64,000 nucleotides of DNA. It comes from Clostridiaceae bacterium BL-3. Lineage in GTDB: Bacteria > Bacillota > Clostridia > Clostridiales > Clostridiaceae. The position numbers and the translations under genes were made by a program. This document shows, one piece after another, positions 1-8,316 of this stretch. The stretch lies in assembly GCA_902809985.1 (NCBI GenBank), contig CADDXC010000002.1:496001-560000 (forward strand), given 5' to 3'. The notes under the pieces are model-generated. The model saw nothing but the letters and a program-made list of their open reading frames with translations, made no database searches and was not told the origin of the DNA. Each line of letters starts with the position of its first letter. The stretch's first letter is position 1.

Positions 1-285
1 CTTATAGCTACATTATCAAGTATGCCTGCATACCTTATGACTGAAGGTGCAGAAATACTATTTTTGAAAAATAAGTTTGATAAAATAAGCATAGGTAAGT
101 TTTTAAAAAGTTCTGCAATTCCATTGATAGCATTTATTTATACGCTGTATATTACTTATGCAACAGGTGCTAAAGCAGTTATGTGGGGATTTATGCTTAT
201 AGCAGTAGGAATGCCGTTTTATATTTATATCAAAATCAAAAATGGTGAAACAGAAGTACCAGATAGGGATAAAGCAGAAATATAA
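1..285 (+). CDS. APC-superfamily amino acid permease, C-terminal fragment cut by the window edge
   Basis: The reading frame is open from base 1, so the true start lies before the window. The 94 visible residues contain two hydrophobic segments (around SAIPLIAFIYTLYITYA and VMWGFMLIAVGMPFYIYI) and a charged tail ending in DRDKAEI. This pattern fits the last two transmembrane helices of a basic-amino-acid or polyamine antiporter of the APC superfamily, which exchange amino acids across the cytoplasmic membrane. The substrate cannot be read from this part. The gene ends just before a large palindrome (289-333) that could act as its terminator. Family assignment is moderate because only the C-terminus is seen. 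Confidence 0.55.
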   Translation, partial: LIATLSSMPAYLMTEGAEILFLKNKFDKISIGKFLKSSAIPLIAFIYTLYITYATGAKAVMWGFMLIAVGMPFYIYIKIKNGETEVPDRDKAEI

Positions 286-288
286 AAT

Positions 289-333
289 GGGGGACTGACC
301 CCCTGACAAAAATTGTAATGGGGTCAGTCCCCC
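289..333. repeat. REP-like palindrome 1 (GGGGACTGACCCC family)
   Basis: Two inverted arms, GGGGGACTGACCCC and GGGGTCAGTCCCCC, are separated by a short AT-rich loop. It starts four bases after the permease stop codon. The same core recurs about a dozen times in the window. Confidence 0.9.
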
Positions 334-571
334 TTCCTTTTTCTGCCAAAAAAGATTATCAGATTTACAGGTTTAAATGTGATTTTCACCTCCAGGAATT
401 ATTTCTACTCACAGATATTTTTAGTAAATTCAGCATCCTGCTTTTATTACACTGTAGATTATCATAAGATGTTTTGATAAAATAAAAATAGAAATATATA
501 ATAAGTTGTATAGGAACAGATGTTCTGGCAAATACTAATAATACAGTAAGATATTATTAGGAGGAGATGGT

Positions 572-1684
572 ATGCCGGAAGATAGAGTTCATCATGAACA
601 TGACGTAGGTTACAAATATATATTTTCTCATAAGGAAACATTTCTGGAACTGCTGCGGGGATTTGTCAAAAAAGATTGGGTTGATTTAATCAAGAGTGAG
701 GATCTGATACTTATTGACAAGTCATATGTACTTGAAGACTTCAGTGAGGAAGAATCTGATATTGTATACAAAGTAAATTTAGATGGGCGGGATGTTATAT
801 TTTACATCCTTCTGGAATTTCAGTCCAGGGTAGACTACAGGATGCCCATGAGACTGCTGTTTTATATAGTTGAGATATGGAGAGAAATTTTGAAGAATAC
901 CTCAAAGAAGGAAAGACGCAGAAAAGATTTTAAATTGCCCTCAATTATTCCCATGGTGCTCTACAATGGTAAAGGCAGGTGGACTGCTTGTAGAAATTTT
1001 AGGGATGTACTGAGTGGTGGTGAACTGTTTGGCGAGAATATAATAGACTTTAGGTATATACTGTTTGATATTTACAGGTATGATGAAAATAATCTCAAAG
1101 CCATGGCAAATATGGTATCTACTGTATTTCTATTGGATAAAGAGATAAGCAGGGAAGATTTGATAAGGAGACTTAGGCTTACAGTCTATGCTCTTAAAAA
1201 GATAACACCGGAACAATTTGATATACTTAAAACCTGGCTTAAAGGCATAATGAAGCCAAAGTTAGATGAAAAATCCAGAGTTGAGGTAGAGAAAATATTG
1301 GAGAAATCCAGTCAGAGGGAGGTGAATTCCATGGTATCCAATTTGGGCAAAACTATAGAGAATATTGTGAGAGAGGGTAAAACGAAGGGTCTGGAAGAAG
1401 GCAGGAAACAAGGTATAAAAGAAGGCAGGGAAAAGGGTAGAAGAGAAGGTATGAAAGAGGGCAGAAGAGAAGGTAGAAAAGAAGGTAGAAAAGAAGGTAG
1501 AAAAGATGGATTGCTTCAGGGATTGGAAAAGTTATTGGGTATTAAATTTTCTGATACTTCCTGTATTGGCAGAATAAAAAAGATAGAAGATGAAGATGTA
1601 TTGAGTTCTGTGTTTGAAGATGCAGTTAAGAGCAATTCCATTGGAGAGTTTGAAGAAAAATTGAGGCGGAGAAAATTAAATTAA
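572..1684 (+). CDS. Rpn family recombination-promoting nuclease/putative transposase (copy A, full length)
   Basis: 370 residues, with a good ribosome binding site (TTAGGAGGAG) before the ATG. The N-terminal half is the PD-(D/E)XK nuclease fold of the Rpn/transposase_31 family: a conserved acidic D63 (ESDIVYKV) and the E-x-Q signature of this family at residues 82-84 (LLEFQS). Rpn proteins are DNA endonucleases reported to stimulate RecA-independent recombination. Residues of about 265-305 are a run of EGR/EGRK repeats that varies in length between copies in this window. A clear intrinsic terminator (1700-1730) and a palindrome (1736-1782) follow. This is the only complete copy here; others are at 10600-11520 (truncated), 33583-34416 (dead) and 3466-3512 (fragment). 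Confidence 0.88.
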   Translation: MPEDRVHHEHDVGYKYIFSHKETFLELLRGFVKKDWVDLIKSEDLILIDKSYVLEDFSEEESDIVYKVNLDGRDVIFYILLEFQSRVDYRMPMRLLFYIVEIWREILKNTSKKERRRKDFKLPSIIPMVLYNGKGRWTACRNFRDVLSGGELFGENIIDFRYILFDIYRYDENNLKAMANMVSTVFLLDKEISREDLIRRLRLTVYALKKITPEQFDILKTWLKGIMKPKLDEKSRVEVEKILEKSSQREVNSMVSNLGKTIENIVREGKTKGLEEGRKQGIKEGREKGRREGMKEGRREGRKEGRKEGRKDGLLQGLEKLLGIKFSDTSCIGRIKKIEDEDVLSSVFEDAVKSNSIGEFEEKLRRRKLN

Positions 1685-1699
1685 TGATAGTATTGGCTG

Positions 1700-1730
1700 A
1701 TTTCCGGATAAAACCGGAAATCTTTATTTT
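1700..1730 (+). terminator. Intrinsic terminator of Rpn copy A
   Basis: Stem GATTTCCGG/CCGGAAATC with a short AAAA-type loop, followed by TTTATTTTT, directly after the stop codon. Confidence 0.8.
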
Positions 1731-1735
1731 TCAAG

Positions 1736-1782
1736 CTGGGGACTGACCCCATGACAATTATTGTCATGGGGTCAGTCCCCAG
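1736..1782. repeat. REP-like palindrome 2, perfect 47-bp inverted repeat
   Basis: The arms CTGGGGACTGACCCC...ACAAT and ATTGT...GGGGTCAGTCCCCAG pair over all 23 positions around one central T. It is the most intact member of the family in the window and lies just after the terminator of Rpn copy A. Confidence 0.95.
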
Positions 1783-1954
1783 TTAGCGGACAAATTATGA
1801 ACAGTACAAAAAGAATCGTCAGAAATGGCGGTTCTTTTTGTATAGAATTATGTCATAAAAATTAATAAAGTGTAAAATTTAAGAAGGAATTATGAATTTT
1901 TTGTAGAATACTCATATAATTCTTGACTCACTTCAATAAGGAGGATATGACTTT

Positions 1955-3415
1955 ATGAAAAATTTTAAATTGGCTTTTACTGTATTCCTAGCTTGTATGA
2001 TGGTGCTTTTATGCGGTTTCTTTAATAAGAGTGGAGTTGAAGCTGCACAGAATGTAATAAGGCTTGGGGGAACTGACAGATTTGATACTTCTGTGAAAAT
2101 AGCCGATTACGGATGGAAGAGCTCCAGAAATGTTGTAATTGCAGATGGGCAGGGGAATGATGCTTTTGCCGATGCTGTAGCTGGTACATCACTTGCATAT
2201 TATCTCAACTGTCCCATACTTTTGACCAATATTGTGAGTACACCGGATATTGTAAAAAATGAAATCAAAAAGCTGGGAGCAGAAAATATTTACATAATGG
2301 GAGGAACCGGAGTCATATCGGCATCCCAGGAAAACAGCTTCAGGTCGGAAGGATACAATGTGACCAGGATAGCGGGGACGGATAGATTTGACACTGCCTG
2401 CAGAGCAGCGGACATATTGAATTCAAAATCAAAGATAAGCAAAGTGTATATAGTACCATCGGATAAATTCCAGTATGCACTTATAGCAGCACCTTATGCG
2501 GCAAGAGAGGGGGCAGCCATTTTGTTCACCGGTCCTGGTGATGAAAATATGCGGGCTGATGTAAATGGTAAGACCAGAAGTGAAATATTGAAATTGGGAG
2601 TAAAAAATGCAGTTGTGGTGGGTTCATATAATGTAGTTTCCTATGATGTAGAGGCACAGCTTGAAAATATGGGATTAAACTGCCTTACAATACATGGTAC
2701 GACCCCTCAGAGTGTGGCATCAGGCTTTATGGATACAAACAAAGGCAGCGGCATTTCCATTTCCAGCGACAGCTTTTTTGCAGATGCACTTTCAAGCTCT
2801 GTCCTGACAGCCAGGCATAATTACAACCCTCTTCTCGTAAACACAAAACTCAGGTATACTCTGGATGATGTTTCAAAACCTGTATTGTTGTTCGGGGGAA
2901 CTGGTGTGGTAAGTGACAACCTGGGAAATTATATAAAGGATTCAGCTGGGGCACATGATATTTCAAATGATGAAATTTATCAGCTGCTTTCAGATTCACG
3001 GGCATCTCTGGAGGATGTCATGTATTCTGCTGACAATAAAGAACAGCTGGAAAATGTTATAACTTCAGATGACGGGACAAAATATGTACCAACTCCGGAT
3101 CAGTACAGCAGTTATGATAAAGTGGAGAATTTCCTTTCAAAATATGGTACGGATGATTATGTTGCAGATGAATTGGATTCTCTGGGCGATTTTTATGGAT
3201 ATACTTTTAATGGAAATCCGGTGAGCGTCTTGGGAAATGTGGGAATAAATTTTTATGACTTTAGAAATGTGCTTGTAACCAGGGAAGATGTTGACTACAC
3301 TACTATACAGGCCGTTTATAATAGGTATGATAGTTCTGGAATTTATGAGAAGATGTATGTGACCTTGAAATTTCAAAGCAATAAATGGAAGATTTCTAAT
3401 TTGATTTACAAGTAG
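1955..3415 (+). CDS. Secreted cell-wall-binding protein with CWB2 repeats (paralogue 1)
   Basis: 486 residues, with an AGGAGG site 10 bases upstream. An N-terminal signal peptide (lysine, hydrophobic stretch MVLLCGFF, cleavage near VEAA) is followed by three CWB2 repeats, about 35-132, 136-235 and a more diverged one at 240-335. The repeats show the family landmarks RLGGTDRFDTSVKIAD, IYIMGGTGVIS and FADALSS. CWB2 triplets anchor proteins to anionic wall polymers in clostridia. The remaining ~150 residues have no name I can give; they are acidic and probably carry the specific function. It is highly similar to 9131-10591, so the two arose by duplication. Palindrome 3 begins a few bases after the stop codon. 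Confidence 0.9.
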   Translation: MKNFKLAFTVFLACMMVLLCGFFNKSGVEAAQNVIRLGGTDRFDTSVKIADYGWKSSRNVVIADGQGNDAFADAVAGTSLAYYLNCPILLTNIVSTPDIVKNEIKKLGAENIYIMGGTGVISASQENSFRSEGYNVTRIAGTDRFDTACRAADILNSKSKISKVYIVPSDKFQYALIAAPYAAREGAAILFTGPGDENMRADVNGKTRSEILKLGVKNAVVVGSYNVVSYDVEAQLENMGLNCLTIHGTTPQSVASGFMDTNKGSGISISSDSFFADALSSSVLTARHNYNPLLVNTKLRYTLDDVSKPVLLFGGTGVVSDNLGNYIKDSAGAHDISNDEIYQLLSDSRASLEDVMYSADNKEQLENVITSDDGTKYVPTPDQYSSYDKVENFLSKYGTDDYVADELDSLGDFYGYTFNGNPVSVLGNVGINFYDFRNVLVTREDVDYTTIQAVYNRYDSSGIYEKMYVTLKFQSNKWKISNLIYK

Positions 3416-3419
3416 AACA

Positions 3420-3461
3420 GGGGACTGACCCCCTGACAAAAAATGTAAGGGGGTCAGTCCC
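3420..3461. repeat. REP-like palindrome 3
   Basis: GGGACTGACCCCC paired with GGGGGTCAGTCCC around an A-rich loop, a few bases after the CWB2 stop codon and abutting a fragment of an Rpn gene. Confidence 0.9.
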
Positions 3462-3465
3462 TGTA

Positions 3466-3512
3466 GGTTACGGGGATTTGTCAAAGAAGATTGGGTTAAT
3501 TTAATCAAGTGT
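3466..3512 (+). pseudogene. Rpn nuclease gene fragment (copy B)
   Basis: About 47 bases match the 5' part of Rpn copy A (the region encoding RGFVKxDWVDLIK, around 655-705) with few changes. The similarity then stops and no open frame continues. The fragment starts directly at the end of palindrome 3, so the CWB2 - palindrome - Rpn order here parallels the CWB2-Rpn order at 9131-11520. Confidence 0.7.
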
Positions 3513-3702
3513 TCAGATAAAGACAGTACTTTCTTGAAAGATCCTGATAAGAGCCTTTTTGAATTGTATCCTGGGCTTCAGCCTCTCTTTTTATCAAAGG
3601 GAAACTGACCTCCTTATATTTATTAAAGTTCTTTCAACAATAGCAAAGATATGATAATATGTAATTACAAATACAGTTATTAAATTGCAAAGGAGTTCAG
3701 CC

Positions 3703-3915
3703 ATGGCGGAAAAAATCAAAAATATTGAAGATGCTGTAATGAAAAGCGTACTGGATGTTTTCAAAGAAGATGCCCTTGAATTCTTCGGTATAAAGGTAAA
3801 AATAATTACTGCTGCCAGAACCGAGCTAAAAAACCTTCAAATAGATACTTCTTTTATGGACTACATATTGGGTGAGGGTCTGACCCCTCGACAGTTATTG
3901 GAAAAGAAGCGCTGA
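3703..3915 (+). CDS. Small hypothetical protein with a repeat-derived C-terminus
   Basis: 70 residues. The ATG at 3703 is chosen over an in-frame TTG at 3685 because AAAGGAG lies just before it and would overlap the TTG. The protein is mixed-charge and mostly helical (KIKNIEDAVMKSVLDVFKED) with no signal peptide or recognised domain. The last residues, LTPRQLLEKKR, are read through a GAGGGTCTGACCCCTC motif at 3874-3889, one half of the window's REP family, so the insertion probably replaced the original C-terminus. It lies among Rpn debris and may be a remnant rather than a working gene. Confidence 0.45.
   Translation: MAEKIKNIEDAVMKSVLDVFKEDALEFFGIKVKIITAARTELKNLQIDTSFMDYILGEGLTPRQLLEKKR
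3874..3889. repeat. REP half-element inside a coding region
   Basis: GAGGGTCTGACCCCTC, a near palindrome of the REP core, read in frame by the small gene at 3703-3915. Confidence 0.75.
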
Positions 3916-4032
3916 AATAGCACTCCTTTTCCTTTTGCTTATATATGGATATGTATTTGACTCTTATATAAATCCAAGCCATATGGTACAATATTCATAT
4001 AATGCTAAAAAGGACTGGAGGTAGTAAATTTT

Positions 4033-7000
4033 ATGAATAAAAATACCGTAAAAACTATAGGTGGTACTGCTGTATTTTCTCTTATAATATCTGCAGCTGT
4101 CCCTGTAGTTCCTGTAAAAGCTTCAGAAAATCAGCTTGTTCAGCTGGGAGGCACAGACAGCTATGAAACTGCGGCAGCTGTTGCAGACTCCAATTGGACT
4201 AGCAGTGATAATGTGATACTCGTATCCAGCGAAGGTTATGCAGATGCTATTAGTGCAGTAGTGCTTTCAAAACAGTTAAATGCACCGATACTTTTAACTG
4301 GAAGTTCAAGTTTAAACAGTACTACAAGTGATGAAATAAGTAAATTGAAACCGAAGAATATATATATAATAGGCGGAGAATCGGTAATATCTGAGAGTGT
4401 GAGGACACAGCTGAGAAACAGTAATTATAATCTGATTGAACTTTCCGGCAAAAACAGGTATGAGACCAATGCTGCTGTGGCAGGGGAACTTGTGAAACTT
4501 GGAGTGGATCCCTCGGATGTCATGATGGTGGGTGGAAGCGGATTCTCAGATGCTCTTTCTGCAGCTCCGGCAGCTTCTGCCAGAGATGAAATACTTCTTC
4601 TTGGCGATAATGACAGCACTGCCATGTCTTCCGTAAGCAGTTTTGTGAAGAGCAACAATTCCAGGGTTACAGTTGTAGGTACAAAGAATATTATAGGTGA
4701 AAGTATTTATAATTCTTTGGGAGCAGTTAAGAGGATAGAGGGCGGCGCTGACAGATTTGCAACCAATCTCAACGTGCTCCGGGCTTTTGACGAAAACCTG
4801 AAACCCGACAGCATATATGTGGCCAACGCCAGCGGCGGAAGGTATGCTGATGCTCTCGTAGCAGCCTCTGTTGCGGGAATAAAATCTTCACCTCTGGTAC
4901 TTGTAAACGGGGATGGAGATCTGCAGACCGAAGGTGCGTTGAATTATATTAAATCGAAAGCTGGTTCTGATTCAGAAGTAAATGTAATATCGGAAAAAGG
5001 AGTTATTTCGGACAATACCATTTCGGATATAAAGAATGCAGCAGGTGGAACTGTAGAGGACAGTGACACGGTGAAATCTGTAACTGCAGTTGGCTTAAAT
5101 CAGGTAAAGGTCGTATTTAATACTGCTGTTGACAAGAATTCTGCCGAGAGAACTGCAAATTATGAGATAGATGGAAATTCATTGGGTTCTGAAGCCCAGA
5201 CGCAATCTTCCGCATATCTCCAGGATGATGACAGGACTGTTGTAATCACCTTCAGGAATACATTTTCCCAGGGGAAAAAGGTCACATTTACTGTAAAAGG
5301 TAATATTCTCGATGATACTTCTTCTTCCAACATAGACAAATATGAGAAGGATATTACATTTCAGGAAACCGGTTCTCCTTCCATAAGTTCCGTGGATGCG
5401 GTGGGAGGCAATAAACTGAAGGTCAGATTTTCCGAGCCTGTGAGAATGCAGGAAAGTGATCTGTCTTCCATGAAGATAAACAAGAGAAGCGTGAGAAACT
5501 ACGGGCTTGATACTTCCCATACCGAGCTTGTAAATCAATCCGGGGATTGGGCAGACGGGGTTGATCTCTATTTTGACTCCATACTTCCCATAGGCGACAA
5601 TACCTTTACCATGCCTGACGGCACGTCGGGAAGCAAATTTGACAATGGGGCCAATATTCCTATCCAGAGCCAGTCTAAAGGATTTACAGTTGAATCTGTA
5701 TCGGGAAGTCCCAAAGTTGAAAGTGTTACCACAAATAATGCAGGGACCATATATATAAAGTACAACAGGGCAATGGATACTGACACAGCTCTTGAACCTT
5801 CCAACTATAAGATAAATGGGGATACTGTGGATGTGGATTCTTCCTATGTTACTTTTGATTCCGGATCCGGGGACAGCATAGTGAAGATAAAGAATATAGG
5901 AAGCATGATGAATCAGGGCACGAATACTATTCTGATCAAAGATAATATAGAAGATACCTTCCAGAATACAATCAGTCAGACAAGCATGAACCTTTATTAT
6001 GGAAGCAGCAGCCAGAAACCTTCAGTTACATCTGCGAATATTCTGGATGAAGAAACTATAAGGGTTAAGTTTAACAAGGATGTGGTGAGAAGTTATGCCA
6101 CAAATACTGGAAATTATAAGCTTGTGGATTCTGATGGAAATGATGTGAGTTACAAGCTCAACAATGTAAATACTATAACGGTGGATGGGAACAATAACAG
6201 GACCTTTGATCTCAAATTTGATGACAATACCTTGAACGGCTCAAAGTACACTTTGACTGTAAAAAACATCATAGACACAGAGGCAAAGCCAAATGTAATG
6301 GATACTTATACTGCTGTGCTTTCTGGTATGGACAATGAAGGACTTAAAGTTACGGAAATAGTAAAGAGGGCGGATAATTCCCAGGCTGTAGCAATGTTTT
6401 TCAACCGTACCATGGATGATGATTCCATATCCGACAAGTCAAACTATGTTTTCAGGGATGGAACCGGAGAAGTCAGAAATCTTCCGGGAGGGGCATCTGT
6501 AACATCTTCTTTTGACGACAAGAGCGTTACTATCGAATTTCCTTCAAGCTATAAAATAGACAGCAACGGCACTACAGCCAGGGATGTAATTCAAGTTGGA
6601 GTCAAGGATGTGGTTGATGAGAATGGAGATTCGCTGGATTTGGGCTCATATATTGGTGACATAAGCACCTCCAGCAGCAGCGGTCCTGGAATTATATCCG
6701 GTACTGCCGAGATGACTTTTATAGGCGATGATATAAGAGTGAAGGTTTCTCTTTCTGCGGCCCTTGATGTTTTTGTCATGGGTGACTTCAGGGTTGATGG
6801 AAACAAGCCTGACAGCGGCACTACTGTTGGAAATGATGTTATTCTCATATATAAAGCCGGCGTGAAAAATGGTGATAAGATAGAAGATATAAAGAATTCT
6901 GGTGAAAGTACCAGTGTGAGCATAGTGGGCAATAGTTCTGTGGATTCTGCAGGACGTAATATAAGGACAGGTTCCACTAAAGTCTATATACCTCCTATGA

Positions 7001-7350
7001 CGAAATCCGATCAGTTTACAGCAACCAGTGCTTCAAATACGGATACTGTAAATGTGGTCTTCAACCAGGATGTGGATACCGCCATACAGAATCAATATGG
7101 AGATGATTTCGTATTTAAGGATTTGACTACAGGGAAAACACTCACTCCGAATGCCATAAGTGTTGATGGCAAAACGGTTATCTATAGATTCAGCAGCTCT
7201 TCCTTTGACAAGGGCGATACAGTCAAAGTGTCTGCCAGCGGCACTTCTTCTGCCATAAGCATAAGAAGTGAAAAGCATGACAATGCTGCATACACCACTT
7301 ATTCACCTTCAAGTGACGATGTAGACGGATATAACATCACAGTGAAGTAA
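4033..7350 (+). CDS. Large CWB2 surface protein with multiple Ig-like (SbsA/Big-type) domains
   Basis: 1105 residues. A GGAGG site precedes the ATG. A signal peptide ends near VKASE, followed by three CWB2 repeats (landmarks VQLGGTDSYETAAAVAD near 33, LIELSGKNRYETNAAVA near 133, GGADRFATNLNVL near 235) that would anchor it to the wall. From about residue 345 to the end there are repeated ~100-residue beta-sandwich modules. Each starts like VKSV.AVGLNQVKVVFN and contains an NYEI/NYKL-type strand, as in SbsA_Ig/Big_5 domains of S-layer and adhesin proteins; at least six are visible. The role is probably a surface stalk or adhesin. It is followed by a 20-bp-arm palindrome. Its relation to the smaller CWB2 proteins is limited to the anchor. 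Confidence 0.9.
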   Translation: MNKNTVKTIGGTAVFSLIISAAVPVVPVKASENQLVQLGGTDSYETAAAVADSNWTSSDNVILVSSEGYADAISAVVLSKQLNAPILLTGSSSLNSTTSDEISKLKPKNIYIIGGESVISESVRTQLRNSNYNLIELSGKNRYETNAAVAGELVKLGVDPSDVMMVGGSGFSDALSAAPAASARDEILLLGDNDSTAMSSVSSFVKSNNSRVTVVGTKNIIGESIYNSLGAVKRIEGGADRFATNLNVLRAFDENLKPDSIYVANASGGRYADALVAASVAGIKSSPLVLVNGDGDLQTEGALNYIKSKAGSDSEVNVISEKGVISDNTISDIKNAAGGTVEDSDTVKSVTAVGLNQVKVVFNTAVDKNSAERTANYEIDGNSLGSEAQTQSSAYLQDDDRTVVITFRNTFSQGKKVTFTVKGNILDDTSSSNIDKYEKDITFQETGSPSISSVDAVGGNKLKVRFSEPVRMQESDLSSMKINKRSVRNYGLDTSHTELVNQSGDWADGVDLYFDSILPIGDNTFTMPDGTSGSKFDNGANIPIQSQSKGFTVESVSGSPKVESVTTNNAGTIYIKYNRAMDTDTALEPSNYKINGDTVDVDSSYVTFDSGSGDSIVKIKNIGSMMNQGTNTILIKDNIEDTFQNTISQTSMNLYYGSSSQKPSVTSANILDEETIRVKFNKDVVRSYATNTGNYKLVDSDGNDVSYKLNNVNTITVDGNNNRTFDLKFDDNTLNGSKYTLTVKNIIDTEAKPNVMDTYTAVLSGMDNEGLKVTEIVKRADNSQAVAMFFNRTMDDDSISDKSNYVFRDGTGEVRNLPGGASVTSSFDDKSVTIEFPSSYKIDSNGTTARDVIQVGVKDVVDENGDSLDLGSYIGDISTSSSSGPGIISGTAEMTFIGDDIRVKVSLSAALDVFVMGDFRVDGNKPDSGTTVGNDVILIYKAGVKNGDKIEDIKNSGESTSVSIVGNSSVDSAGRNIRTGSTKVYIPPMTKSDQFTATSASNTDTVNVVFNQDVDTAIQNQYGDDFVFKDLTTGKTLTPNAISVDGKTVIYRFSSSSFDKGDTVKVSASGTSSAISIRSEKHDNAAYTTYSPSSDDVDGYNITVK

Positions 7351-7355
7351 TTGTT

Positions 7356-7400
7356 TGGGGTCAGACCCCCATCCAGTTAGTGGATGGGGGTCTGACCCCA
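7356..7400. repeat. REP-like palindrome 4, perfect 20-bp arms
   Basis: TGGGGTCAGACCCCCATCCA and its exact reverse complement are separated by GTTAG. It lies five bases past the stop codon of the large surface protein and at the left edge of the ~115-bp direct repeat. Confidence 0.95.
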
Positions 7401-7512
7401 TAACAATATTTGGAAAAGGAGCGCTATTTTAGTGCTTCCTTTTCTTTCGTTTTGATTAAAGACACCTGCTTATGAGCATAATTTAAGACAAAAGAAGATG
7501 GTGGGAAGATGG
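7398..7512 (+). repeat. Left copy of a ~115-bp direct repeat flanking the toxin-antitoxin pair
   Basis: The stretch beginning CCATAACAATATTTGG and running to GGTGGGAA is nearly identical to 8205-8316, with scattered single-base changes. The right copy is the leader of the REP transposase gene. The left copy stops matching exactly where that coding region would begin. Confidence 0.9.
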
Positions 7513-7607
7513 GTTCATGATTTTTCTGTGAGTCCTTATTGTTGGTTGATTCCATAGCATGAAAAGAATATAATATGATTAGAATGTTACTATAAGGAGT
7601 TGATACC

Positions 7608-7898
7608 ATGCAGATTAAACCGTCCGCAAGCATCCGACAGAACTATAATGAAATTGCGGCTTTATGCAAATCTTCCGGTGAGCCTGTCTATCTTACAAAA
7701 AATGGTGAGGGCGACCTCGTGGTTATGGATATAGAAGCGTTTAACCGTCGTGAAAAAATGTTAAAACTAAGAGAAGAGCTGTTATCTGTTGAGGAAGATC
7801 GTGTGGCTGGTCGTACGGGAAGTACACCGGATGAGTTGGACAGCTATCTGGACAGCATTATAGATGAGGTGGAACATGGAAAAGAGACCTCAATATAA
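7608..7898 (+). CDS. Phd/YefM-family antitoxin
   Basis: 96 residues, with AAGGAG eight bases before the ATG. The N-terminus (MQIKPSASIRQNYNEIAALCKSSGEPVYLTKNGEGDLVVMD, discussed in pieces: IRQNYNEIA, PVYLTKNG, LVVMDIEAF) is the typical Phd/YefM DNA-binding fold. The C-terminal acidic helix would wrap the toxin. The gene overlaps the toxin start (7876), the usual layout that couples translation. It probably represses its own promoter. The pair sits between two ~115-bp direct repeats, suggesting insertion as a unit. Confidence 0.9.
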   Translation: MQIKPSASIRQNYNEIAALCKSSGEPVYLTKNGEGDLVVMDIEAFNRREKMLKLREELLSVEEDRVAGRTGSTPDELDSYLDSIIDEVEHGKETSI

Positions 7899-8193
7899 AA
7901 TAGTTGTTTCAGACCGTGCCCGTCAGATGCTGGTGTGTCATGTCCGATTTCTGGCACAGAAAAGTCCAACAGCTGCCCGTAAAATAAAAAATGGCCTAAT
8001 GGATGCCATTCGATCTCTTTACCAAATGCCGGAGCGTTTTCCATTTCTGTATGCTGAATTTATTCCTCCAAATAAATACCATAAGATGTTCGTAGAAAAA
8101 TGGTATCTGATTTTATATCAGATTAAGGATCAGACGGTGTACGTTGACTATATTGTAGATTGTAGGCAGGATTATGGGTGGTTGGTAAAATGA
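7876..8193 (+). CDS. RelE/ParE-family toxin
   Basis: 105 residues from the ATG at 7876, which has GAGGTGG just upstream; an earlier in-frame ATG (7864) overlaps that binding site. The sequence shows the RelE/ParE pattern: an N-terminal YKIVVSDRARQ strand-helix, A.KIKN helix, PERFPFLY, and the C-terminal HKMFVEKWYLILYQIKDQTVYVDYIVDCRQDY strands. RelE members cleave mRNA on the ribosome and ParE members inhibit gyrase; residues alone do not settle which. It is translationally coupled to the upstream Phd-type antitoxin. The GGGGTCTGACCCC motif begins within three bases of its stop codon. Confidence 0.88.
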   Translation: MEKRPQYKIVVSDRARQMLVCHVRFLAQKSPTAARKIKNGLMDAIRSLYQMPERFPFLYAEFIPPNKYHKMFVEKWYLILYQIKDQTVYVDYIVDCRQDYGWLVK

Positions 8194-8207
8194 GGGGTCT
8201 GACCCCA
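8194..8207. repeat. REP core left of the REP transposase
   Basis: GGGGTCTGACCCCA, followed by TAACAATATTTGG as in palindrome 4. With 8835-8849 it brackets the transposase gene. Confidence 0.85.
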
Positions 8208-8316
8208 TAACAATATTTGGAAAAGGAGCGTTATTTTAGCGCTTCTTTTTCTTTCGTTTTGATTAAAGACACCTGCTTATGAGCATAATTTAAGACAAAA
8301 GAAGGTGGTGGGAATA
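8205..8316 (+). repeat. Right copy of the ~115-bp direct repeat
   Basis: Near-identical to 7398-7512. It contains a GCGCTATTTTAGCGC-like hairpin region and the GGTGGTGGGAATATG start region of the transposase gene. Confidence 0.9.

Noticed and set aside
289..333. The GGGGACTGACCCC palindromes as ordinary terminators only
   Set aside because: They recur with the same sequence next to unrelated genes, often after a separate normal terminator (for example 1700-1730 then 1736-1782), usually lack a T run and bracket a REP transposase; a mobile repeat explains them better, though they may also stop transcription.
6591..6977. Long minus-strand open frames opposite the large surface protein and other genes (also 15768-16430, 38910-39551)
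   Set aside because: They lie entirely opposite strongly supported genes, have odd composition and no ribosome binding site; shadows of biased codon use.
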